Origin: Gordius sp. MW1
Taxonomy: Eukaryota; Nematomorpha; Gordioida; Gordea; Gordiidae
Direction of reading: 5' to 3'
Assembly (NCBI GenBank): GCA_964036665.1
Contig: OZ038533.1
Coordinates: forward strand, 14,107,075 to 14,171,074
DNA length: 64,000 bases
In this document: one piece after another, positions 25,001 through 37,000 of the stretch
How the letters are laid out: every line of letters begins with the position of its first letter
Numbering within the stretch: the stretch's first letter is position 1
Position numbers and translations under genes: made by a program
Notes under the pieces: model-generated
What the model was told of the DNA's origin: nothing
Seen by the model: only the letters and a program-made list of their open reading frames with translations
Databases searched by the model: none

Positions 25001-28000
25001 TGGTCAGCACCCAACGGATGGCCAAAAAGTCTTATTATCAATGGTAGTAACAGGAACAATCATAATAGTCAAAAAAAAAGAAAAAATAAACTCGGATTCA
25101 CATTTTGGCCAATGGTCATTTTATTCCATTGGTCAGCAGCCAGCGGACGGCCAAAAAGTCCTATTATCAATGATAGTAACAAGAACAATCATAAGAGTCA
25201 AAAAAACTCCGGGATTCTAACCCCAAAACTAGTTAAATTGCATAGCAATTAAAAGTAAACAACTTTTATTTATGTTTATTATATAATTATATAACAGGCA
25301 GAAAGCCGGTGTAATAGATAATTTAAATCTTATATATAACACATAGAGATGAGGGGTGGGGTACCTCTTATACATTAATTTAAAAAATAACACAGCGAGG
25401 GAGATAGAGATGAGGGGTGGGGCACCTCTTTCTCATGCATTAATTTAAAAAATCGATAACCTAATATACCCAATGCAAATAGATAGGGAGGGTAACGGAC
25501 GGACAACGGACAGACAACGGACAACGGACAACCAAAAACGAGCCCATAAATTGCATAGCAATTAAAATAAAACTAAATTCCTAATTTGTATCACATATTT
25601 CTGAACAAATATCTTTAAATTAAATTATTGAAACTCGGGCCTTCGGCCCTCGTGGGAAGGGGGAGAAGGGAAGGGAAGGGAAGAGGGGAAGGGAAGGGAA
25701 GAGGGGAAGGGAAGGGGGGACGACTCATCTGTACTTCGTATAAATGTATCATATTTGCTATGCAATTTATGGGCGAGAAAGGTGGGAAGGGGCGAGAATG
25801 CCTATAGGGGGGTATTAAATGCCTAATGATTAATTAATTATTTATACCAATTTTCCATTATAGACAAAATGATATAGGCAAAATGTAATATAGGCAAGGG
25901 TTAGGGTTAGATTTAGTGTTTGCATCTAGTTGCGTATTACATTAGTTTTTATTGATTATGGGTCTAACAAACATTATATTATAAAACAACACAATGTTAA
26001 GAATTTGCAGAATTGTTGGGAGAAATTTTTTGTTGAATTTGAACAATTTTTAATTAAAAAAATCAAAAATTTGGCCAATGGTCACTTTTTCTCTATTGGT
26101 CAGTACCAACAGATACTCTATAAGTCAATGATAGCCAAAAAAATGGAAAAAAAAATTTTGATGCTCACTTTGGCCAATGGTCATTTTTTTCCATTGGTCA
26201 GCAGCCAGGACACGGTAAAAGTGGATATAAATTCATAAGAGTAAAAAAAACGAAAAAAAAATTTTCAAATCACATTTTGGCCAATGGTCATTTTTTTCCA
26301 TTGGTCAGCAGCCAGGACACGGTAAAAGTGGATATAAATTCATAATAGTCAAAAAAAACGAAAAAAAAGTTTTCGAATCACATTTTGGCCAATGGTCATT
26401 TTATTCCATTGGTCAGCAGCCAGCGGACGGCCAAAAAGTGATAATAGCAATGGTAGGAACAGGAACAATCATAATAGTCAAAAAAAAAACGAAAAAAATA
26501 TTTTCGATTCACATTTTGGCCAATGGTCATTTTTTCCATCGGTCAGGAGCCAGCTGACGGCCAAAAAGTCATAATAGCAATGGTAGTAACAGGAACAATC
26601 ATAATAGTCAAAAAAAACGAAAAAATAAACTCGGATTCACATTTTGGCCAATGGTCATTTTTTTCAGTGGTCAGCAGCCAACGGACGGCCAAAAAGTCTT
26701 ATTATCAATGATAGTAACAAGAACAATCATAAGAGTCAAAAAAACCCGGGATTCTAACCCAAAAACTAGTTAAATTGCATAGCAATTAAAAGTAAACAAC
26801 TTTTATTTATGTTTATTATATAACATGGTCAGCAGCCAGCGGACGGCCAAAAAGTCATAATAGCAATGGTAGAAACAGGAACAATCATAATAGTCAAAAA
26901 AAACGAAAAAAATAATTTCGATTCACATTTTGGCCAATGGTCATTTTTTTCATTGGTCAGCAGCCAGCGGACGGCCAAAAATTCTTATTATCAATGATAG
27001 TAACAAGAACAATCATAAGAGTCAAAAAAAACTCCGGGATTCTAACCCCAAAACTAGTTAAATTGCATAGCAATTAAAAAGTAAACAACTTTTATTTATG
27101 TTTATTATATAACTAGTTAAATTGCATAGCATTAAAAGTAAACAACTTTTATCTATGTTTATTATATAATAGATAATTTAACAAATCTTATATATAACAC
27201 ACCGAGGGAGATAGAGATGAGGGGTGGGGCACCTCTTATGCATTAATTTTAAAAATAACACAGCGAGGGAGATAGAGATGAGGGGTGGGGCACCTCTTTC
27301 TCATGCATTAATTTAAAAAAGCGATAACCTAATATACCCAATGCAAATAGATAGGAGGGTAACGGACAGACAGACGGACAGACGGACGGACGGACAACAA
27401 AAAACGAGCCCATAAATTGCATAGCAATTAATAACCAATGGCTTTACATAGAAGAGTACTATTTACTTTGCCGAAAGTTGTTAAAGAAGAGTTGGAAAGC
27501 TCGTAAGGGAACATTAATATAGAACCAACTAATAACTACTAAAATTGAGTGGGCTACTCCGACCGTTATTATGATAATAGGGAACCAAAAAGTTAGAATT
27601 TTCGAATGGACTTAATCCTAGTTTGAAGAAGGAAAATTGTAGGATACGACTAAGTTTCGAAAGTAGCGGGCGGAAAGAAATTTAGGGTTATAGATATAAA
27701 AGATGCTTATTTACAACTGGAAATAGGGAACGGAAGATTCTAGGCGATATTTGTTTCTTTTTATCTATATGTTAGTGATGGGAAAACCTCAGGTTTTGTC
27801 GAGGTAACCTCGAGGTTTAGGTTAGGCTTTTCAAAAAACCTCTAAGGTCTTTTAGAAACGCTAACCTTTACCTCGAGGTTAGAGGTCAAAATTAACCTAA
27901 TTGACCTCGAGGTCAATTAGAAGCTTAGAGCTTAGGTCAGAGCGCTTTATTAGCCTAAACGCTTAGGTTAATAATATTGACCTAGCCTAAGCTAAACCTC

Positions 28001-31000
28001 TAGGTTAACCCAAGGTCACCTAAGGTCAATATTTCTTTTTTGATATACTGTAAAATTTCAACTAACCACGGTGTTTTAGCACTTTGGCTGCTTAATTTTG
28101 ATTATATATAATATATAATCGAAATTTTAATATTTATTCCAATTAAAAGTAAGGCAAATTAAACTAAAAATATAATATAATTTTAATTTATTTTAATTCT
28201 TTAATTTTTAAGATAAAAATTGCGACTGGGGTTTTTAATACATACCTACCTCTATCGAGTGTTTTATTTTTAATTGCCAAGAATATGTTACAAAATGGTG
28301 GCAATTAAAAATAAAACACACGATAGAGGTAGGTGTGTATAAAAAACCTAAATGGCAATTTTTATCTTAAAAATTAAAGAATTAAAATAAATTAAAATTA
28401 TATTATATTTTTAGTTTAATTTGCCTTACTTTTAATTGGAATAAATATTAAAATTTCGATTATATATTATATACAATTAATAATCAAAATTAAGCAGACA
28501 AAGTTCTAAAAGACCGTAGTTGAGTTGAAATTTTACAGTATATAAAACAATATTGACCTTAGGTTTCCTTAGGTTCTTTAAATTAACCTAATGCTTTAGG
28601 CTAGGTCAATATTAACCTAAGCGTTTAGGTTAATAAAGCGCTCTGACCTAAGCTCTAAGCTTCTAATTGACCTCGAGGTTTTTAGGTTAATTTTGACCTC
28701 TAACCTCGAGGCAGAGGTTAGCGTTTCTAAAAGACCTTAGAGGTTTTCAAGGAACCTCTAACCTAGCCTAAGGTTGACCTGGGCGTGAACCCCACCTAAC
28801 TTCTTCCCATCACTAATCCCCGTGTCTCACTTTACTTCATTTTTTTGAGACTTCATCTTCTCCCCTTTTTTATTGTTATTTTTTCCCCTGACGATGGGCT
28901 ATAATAGCCAGAAATATCGCGTTCCATTTCCTCTACCTACGTTCTCAATCCAAACCCACTGATTTAATACAAAGACCTTCACATTTCAACACTATTGAGG
29001 TATTAGAGATTTAAAGGAAAAGATTTATGGAAGACTACATAAAGATTTTAAGGGATGTTCGATGGTAATTTTTCCTTTTCGAGGGCATGCTGAAGGGAAA
29101 GTTTTATTTAATTATGCTCAACTTATCTAAACTTGTCCGGGCATGTCGTAACTTAAGTTTTCATCCGCACGAGAAGAAAAATTTTAAATTTAACCCAGGG
29201 GCTACGACACGGGGAAGCTCGGAATCTTCGAATGCATTTAGTTTAGGATCTATAGTGTAATATCGTTTATTGCCTCCTGTATTTCAGGGTGCATAGGTTT
29301 GGCGGAGATGGCCCGCAAGGCATTGATCCCCCAGCCATCTATGGAACGAGTTATGTCTTGCCTTTGGCAGGCTCTCCATTTCGAAAAGCGTTCGGGCACC
29401 ACCTACGTAGGTTCCCGGGTTAGAGACGCGGCCAACTACGCCTATTGGTCCCTGGTTCGAACCTATGAACCAATTCAATTGGCCCCTTACGTGCCCCGCG
29501 TTTCCAGGTAGGGCTGATGAACGGGTCAAAGGGAATTAGACCAATTTAAGTTTGAGGGCATAATCATTTTTTTGTTTTAATTTAACTCGGGGATTTAGTG
29601 CGGATTATTGTTTTAATTTTGAGGTTAAATTTCATTTTAGCCAACCCCATTTAACCAACCCCTCATGTTAGAAATTGAATAAACAAGCCAAATATAAGAT
29701 AACTATTAGCAAAGTAATTAATTCTTTGCCAAAATTATTTCTACTAAAAAAAATTCTCACTTGAACGATCCAGGGTCGTCCCTTTTTGCACCAATTTAAA
29801 AAGTGTTGATAGCATGATTTTTTTAAAAGGCGGTCTTAATTTGGTAAAGAGTTTTGACCCCTTGCTACTAAAATATTAGTTTTGTTTAAGTAAATATCCG
29901 GTTTGAAAGCATCGTTAGATTGGTACATAATCCGCCTTTGCAGGAGTTATGAGGGGTTTTATGATTTAAAATTAGCTGATATCCCGGATTTTTAAATTGT
30001 TTTATGTAATCAATTGTGTTAGTCTTAACGTAAACTTACATTTTTGTCTTTTTTTTGCTTAGAGAATTGTTGAACGTTGCGCTGTTTGATATGGATGATA
30101 AATGTCGACGGGCTGCCTCGGCTACTTTTCAAGAATTCGTTGGTCGCCTGGTATTTTAGTTTTGCATTTTGATTTTATTTATGATTTATGACAAATTGTT
30201 AGAAATTTTATGCTATAGTAAATTTTGAAACGTTTCACCTTGGACTCTACCCTAGCTAGGAGTCATGTTCGAGATTTTATATCACGACTTCTATGGTTTT
30301 AGCTTTGATTGCAGTTTTTCATAAAATATTTGACTATTTTCACTCATGTTTGCAGTCTTTCCATAATTAAAACTAGCATGTCTATGATAACCCTAACACG
30401 AAACAAGTTTTTTGATGGAATACCCCCCCCCCCCCCCATCGCCATTACAATTTGAAAACTGGTGTTGAGTAACGAATTAATTTTTCCACCTAATTTATTT
30501 TTTTTTATCGAATTCCATTTCACCCTTAAATGAATTGATCATCCATCCATTTATCTATAGGTAAGTCGTACTAAGATTTGGGTAAATATGCTGTTTACCA
30601 GGTCAAGAAAATATTAGTTTATTATAGTAGTGTTGTAAAAAGGGTTGGGTTTTGATTGGCCTAACTTTGGTTTAGGTCAACTTAATAAGTTTTTCTTAGT
30701 CGCATAAACATACCAAAGGTTTTTTGGTCAAACCCTTAATATGTTTAAGTTTAGTCGACTAAAACCAATGGGCGAACAAACAAACAAACAAAATCCAACC
30801 GTTTTTACAACACTAGTCTGTAATAAATTATTTTTATTTTTACATTTTTGTCACTTAAAACAAAATCTTAGACTCGTGTATTCAATTCACTACACCTAGG
30901 GTGAAGATATGATACCGGCGGGCATAGAAATCCTGACAAAAGTTGATTTTCACGCAGTTAGCAATTTGGACCGTTGCTACCTAGAACTGGCACCCTACGT

Positions 31001-34000
31001 AGCTTCGCTCGGGGGAGGAATTCCGGGAAATTACGAATATTACCGAGCAACCATCTTAAACTACTTGGTGGACGATCGGCTAGGCCATTGCGAACCTCGA
31101 GTTCGTAATTTAGCCGCAACCTGCTTAGGTGTCATTGTTTCTCGGTTAGTTTATACCCTACCCTATAATTCTGTAATGTTGGGTTAGGGAGTAAAAATTG
31201 ACGTTGCCAGACTCCTCCATGCATGTTTACACATTTATGATGATAAATCTTTGCTAGTTTCGGATTAATTAACAATTTTTAGGGCGGGTTGGGTAAAAAT
31301 TTAAACAACCCTTTGGGATTAGGCTCTAATCGAAAGAAAGCAACTTACAGGACTTTGCTTTACCCTTTTATGTTTTCTAATTTTATAGGCGATTTTTGAA
31401 AAACGAGTAAGAAGATAAATCTAATCGTGTCTATTAGGGTTAAATTAATTTTTTAAGAAATATGATATACGAGAATCAAAAAAGTATGGTCCTCATAATA
31501 TAAAATTCATCAAATCAATTTAAAAATCGAGATAAGACTACTTTTAAATGATTGGGATATAAATTTAACAGCTGTTTTAACGCCGCTACGGGCGACTCCC
31601 AAATTGAAGCGAATGAGGCGTTCCGAAAATTGGTAGAACGTTTGTTGAGCAAAAATGCGATTAATATCGGCGATGCGCGGTCGGGATATTTTCCGGATCA
31701 CGGCACTCTCAAAGCCACAGGCATGGTAGTTTCAGGATTGCGACATCACGATTTGAATCTAAACTTGGGGGAAGACTTGGTGGGTCAACTTAAAGATTTA
31801 GCAAAATTTCGCACGTCTAAAACAACCGCGATTTCGTGTACGAATCGTCAGCTGCTTGAAGGGGAAAGGTGGATATTGAGTGCAGTATGTAACCTCGTGA
31901 GTTGCTTTCTGACCTCCTTGGACCTCCATAATTTTTCGTTTTATGGAGTGGGTAATTTGTGATAAATGCTTTTTACCAATTTTTTTATTTTGAAAGTAGG
32001 TGTGTTGCTTTTGAGTATGTAATTATACCAGTATATCGTGCTTAATATTAAGAGCTAGGCTTAATTATATTAATACGATGAGCATGGGCGTAGCCGGCAT
32101 TCGGATTAGAGGGGGAGGGGGCAATAATGATGTAAGGAGGGTAAAAATGATCATTTTAGTTATAATTTTAATAAATTATAGCAAAGTTTTGAATTTAGGG
32201 GGGGGGGGCAGCCACCCCCTGCCCCCGATCCCCCCCCCCCCCTTTCTTGGCTACGCCTATGGCGTTGTGTTTGATTCGCAGTGTATGTTAGATTTCTGCC
32301 AATTTTGGGGGAAACCCAATTTAACTTTAGAGTGTTATTTCAAATGAGCGTTAGACTATAAGAAATAACAATATTTAAAAGATAATGGTCTTGCTAAACA
32401 TAATAAATGCAGTTTTGTTCATCTGATCACATTTGACTTTAATTCTATATCATTTTCAACCCTATCCCGGTCAGCCCTGAGTCGAATGAATGCGACTTGT
32501 ATACAGCAAAAGTTCTTAAAATCGCAAAAACTCATTTGAACACGTGCATTTATTTAACAAATTTTTTACGCAACTTATTTGAATTTTTCATTCAAACTTA
32601 CTTTTTATCTTAGAGTGTAGAATACATTAGCTATTTGTAAATTTTTGACATTTCAAAGCCAACGGTGAGGATGAAAAAGAATCGATTTCTCTAGTTAATG
32701 CCTTGCAAAATGTCATATATCCCAGTGTGCTGGCTGACCACGGTCCTTCTAACTACGATATAGCATTATCCCTCAGCAATAACACCGAATGTCTCCTCCA
32801 ATACGCTTGTCAAGCTTTGAACGACGTTTGTCACTTTGTCATTAAAAAACACGACATCGGGCCTGGGACAATTTTGCCGAAAGAGCTTAAATTTTATTTT
32901 AAAGATTTCATCGTTGATCCTTACCTAAAACCCCTACAAGAATACTCCGCAACTATATTGCCTCAAATTGATAACTCTACATACGTGAACAATGATAGGA
33001 GGTAATGTTTAAAATATATTAGAAAGAATCGGTTAAAGTCTGAGAAATAGTATGTTTTTTATTTACTAGATAGAGGCATAGAGTAGATAGACTGCTCATC
33101 GACTTTAAATGAGTGTACCGGTTTTCCGCCATTTTGAAAGGTGCACATATTTAGGAAGGACATATGGATTATAGTAGTCGTGGTTAATTAAAGTATTTTA
33201 AACGTTATAAAAAGTAATGCACTAGTTAAACATTAAAAGCATCACATCAATAATATAAAAATACTTTGATGATGTAATGTTAATGCACTTTCTTGCCATC
33301 TGCATTTTATTAAATAATCATTTAGTAACTTTATTTTTTATTAATAAAATAATGAGGAAGGTAAATTCACTTTGTTTTAACCCTCGAGTATTCCTAAAAA
33401 TCCCGAACGCGAGAGTATTCGTGGGGTATAACTCTACCCCACTTTTTAACTTCTTATAACTTTTAAAGTATTCCTTTAAAACCTTTGAAATTTTAAACAT
33501 ATGTTTATAAAGGTCTTAAGATTGATAATATAAATTTTGATATAAATCTATTCAACATTACAAAACTTATTAACAATTTTCTGGACCCCCATTTTTATTT
33601 TGGTTATTTAAGAGCTTCCCCTCATTTTACCTCTTGACATCATATACCTTAAAATAAATCAAAATAAACGTGATTTTTTATTAAACGAATGTTCAAAATG
33701 TATTAAAAACACAAATTGTAAAATATATCTTCATATAAAAAAAATACATACATTTTTTCATATAGAAAAAATCTACGTGAGAGTATTCGTGGGGTATAAC
33801 AGAACCCCACGAGCCAAAAAAGCTTCTATATTTTAAAAAGTATTAAGCCAAAACCTATGAAATTTTCACCTAACCCAGTTCTTGATAAAATATTATGCTA
33901 CTGAAAAGGCCAGATTCATTAGACTTAAATTGCGTTTTATATTTAAATTTATAATTTGCGTGGCATACCAAAATACCCCACGAATACTCTCGAGGGTTAA

Positions 34001-37000
34001 CAAAGTGGTACACTGCAGAAAGAAATGGTATATAGTTAAATCCAGAAGAGTTGATTTAGTGTACACATTTAACCATATGAAACATATTGCATGTGTAATC
34101 TATGTAGTCTATGGATATAGGACATTTATTTTTTTCCTAGGTTTTGTTACTATTTAACTTAATTAATGACTATATCAACATGGCTGATAATGCGTCATTA
34201 AAATGTTTAATATAAGCATTATAATGATTTTTTAATTTGTTTGCAGAATAAAAAGGTATTTCTAACTTCATTTGTCTTTTTTGTATTAATGAAATATATA
34301 AAAATATTTTACTCCAGTAACATCGATAGAATATCTTAAGATTAACTTCATAGCGAAAGCTATATTCATCGCTCCCATATTTCCAAAATTCTTAACTTCT
34401 GTGAACCTTATTCAATCAAATATTTCAATTACTTTTAATTGAGGACTTGCGAATTTGTTAATTCACTACTTACATATATATATACATGTAGTTTAATTTT
34501 TTAAAGCGCTCATTACAAAATATTTAACTTCAATGCAATTAATCAGTAAAAGGCTGGAACCTATTTTTAAGGTGGAAGTGTGTAATTTTAAAGACAAGTT
34601 TATATTTTGAAAAACAGAATTTACTTGAAGATTTTATTATTTCCCGTAGAATCTCCTGTTGCTACGCTATTTCTGCCATCCCCGCAGCTTTGTTGCTGGC
34701 TACAGGGAATCTAAACCTAAACAACTCTGTTGATACGATTGATGATAGCAACGTCGTTTCGCTTTTGTTGAACATAGCTTCGGCCGATCTCGGTTCTTTC
34801 GATATTGATATGAGAAAAGCTGTTTTGGATGCCCTCATCAGGTTTGCTTTTGTTATAGTAATTTATTACATATGTGGATTCCATTTGTTTTATGTTAACA
34901 TATTCTTTGAAATATAACGCCTAACATAAAATATTTTGAATCCTTTTTTAGTTTTTAATTTAAGGTTTTGATTCAATATTTGCCTGTAATTTAACTAAGT
35001 ATTTTTGTGTCTTTTAGTAATAACATATTAGAGTTTTTTTGCAATTTACAAATTTGAAAATTTCGGGTTATAAGCAGATTTGATATGGCAAAATATGTAA
35101 TTCTTTTGGTATTTTTTTAATTTTTCTTTTAGATATACTAAATTGTAATTATAATGGCAGAAAATCCATTTTTATATAAGCTGGTGCTTTTTATTTATTT
35201 GAAACCTAACCCGTAGCCTTAATTGATAAAATGTTGCCAAAAATAGCATATGCGACTTTAGCTAACGTTCACAGTACCATTTAAAATCCTCACTTGATTA
35301 AATAAGCCATTATAATGTAACCTATATAGATGTTTTCACCGTTTTTTAATGCCCCAAAAGGATATTAATTTGGTCAATTCTCCTTATCTTAAAATTACCC
35401 TTTTTTAATTCATTATTTTTTTAGAAATTATATTGCGTATTTCTAAAGGATTGAATCAAAAGCTTGAAAATGTAACCATTTTATATGCCATCCATTTTAA
35501 TATTGACAGGTCCGGCTTTAATCTGGCCCCATTTATCCAAACTGCCCTACGTGAATTATTACTAAAAAGGCTTTTTTCTACTAGCCAAAATAACTCTATT
35601 TAGCTATTATAATAAAGTTAAAAAAAAACTCAAAAAAAAAGTTTGTGAAAGCAATATTTTCTATAAATTTTCCAAATTTCGTGTTTGTTTCGGTGCTTCC
35701 AGCCACAGATTCAATTGAAAACTGTCACGCAAGTCTCTATTTTACCTTAATTTATTCGGAGATAACGTCGTATTTTAACCCTTTCTTTTTCTCAGGATTT
35801 CGGTGTCAATGATCGAATTGAAAAGCCACCGTACCGATGCTGCAATAGATATTAACCTCGTTTTGGGTCTCGTTATAAAAGAGGGTATCGTAGCTACTGG
35901 ACTTTACGATTATACGCGTGATAGTCAACGAGGGGACATAGGTCGCACGGTACGACAATCTGTGCTACACGGTTTGCATTATTTGCTATCGGCTATCCGC
36001 AATCAAAAAAATCTCGGTTTGATTATCGATTGGAAGTTATTGATTGGAACCGAGGTATTGATTGCTTTGGTCAGACAAGCTTGTTCTAAACTTCAACCCA
36101 TTCGTATCCAAGCTGGAGCCGTCTTAGCTTTACTATTACAATTGACTGAGGAGCGAACCGATCTCGAATTTATCGGCCTGAAATCCATATTTTTGAGGTA
36201 TAACGATCGACTTTCGCCTAATCCCCCCCCCACCTTCTTTTGTGTTTAAAAATATGTGACTCTGCTTATTTAAAAGTAAAAACTCACTAAAGCTCGCTTT
36301 AACCAACCCTCGACCGAGGAAGCAACTGATGTGGATTTGTGTCATTTCTGCTTTTATATGGCACATACTAGTTGCTTTAACCGAAGGATAACTTAAGATG
36401 TCAGAAACGAAACAATTTTGGTATTTTTTGGCTTACTTTTGATCTGACAAGCTTTTAAATGAAGCCAACGCCTTCGATTAAGTTGAAATGTAATCACTAT
36501 TAGCAACTTTATATAATCGCATTATTACTCAAAATTTATTTATTAGTTTAAAAGACATCTTATTCACCCTCGTATAGTAAATTACCAAAAATTCATTTCT
36601 AAAATGGCTAGCTAGAAACATCCTATATTCTTTTAATAACTAACTTTCCATGATAGAAACTACGGTCTATTTTGATATTCTATCGTGTTTTAGGAATGAT
36701 ATCGATTGGTCAATTGCGGGTGTTTCTTACTCCACCGTTATACCCCTGTTGAAGAATAAACTTTATTGTCACGCTGTTCTATCGGAACTGCTCACCAGTC
36801 TGGGATGCCTGTCCGACAATACGGCTAAGCATTCTAGTAAAATATGAAACACCTAAAAATTGTTTGACAAATTTTATCCATCATTTCTCATAAAATCATG
36901 TTTTATAGCTATTTGCATCAACGTTTGGAATCTTTTATCTTTTTCATTTTGCCACTGACTATTGAAAAATGTTGAGATGGGAATATTATGGTTATTTTAT

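Larger units (their letters stand above)
20540..29287 (+). other. TBCD intron 11 (8.7 kb, repeat-filled)
   Basis: The intron is bounded by GTAGGT and a TTTCAG acceptor. It contains in order two composite-repeat copies (21183-24112, 25633-27429), a Gypsy reverse-transcriptase relic and a 1-kb palindrome. A GC-richer patch at about 24270-24370 I cannot assign. The other TBCD introns range from 38 bp to about 1.9 kb, so this one has grown by insertion. Confidence 0.85.

Noticed and set aside
27780..28060. Telomere-like or nuclear-receptor-like AGGTCA motifs in the palindrome
   Set aside because: The motif is degenerate, repeated through the arms and explained by the structure of the transposable element; there is no evidence of a regulatory element.
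29284..29529. Minus-strand open frame opposite TBCD exon 12
   Set aside because: It overlaps a well-conserved TBCD exon on the plus strand and shows no family resemblance.
32703..33005. Separate small gene between TBCD exons
   Set aside because: The frame joins in phase to the neighbouring exons and aligns in order with TBCD; it is exon 16.
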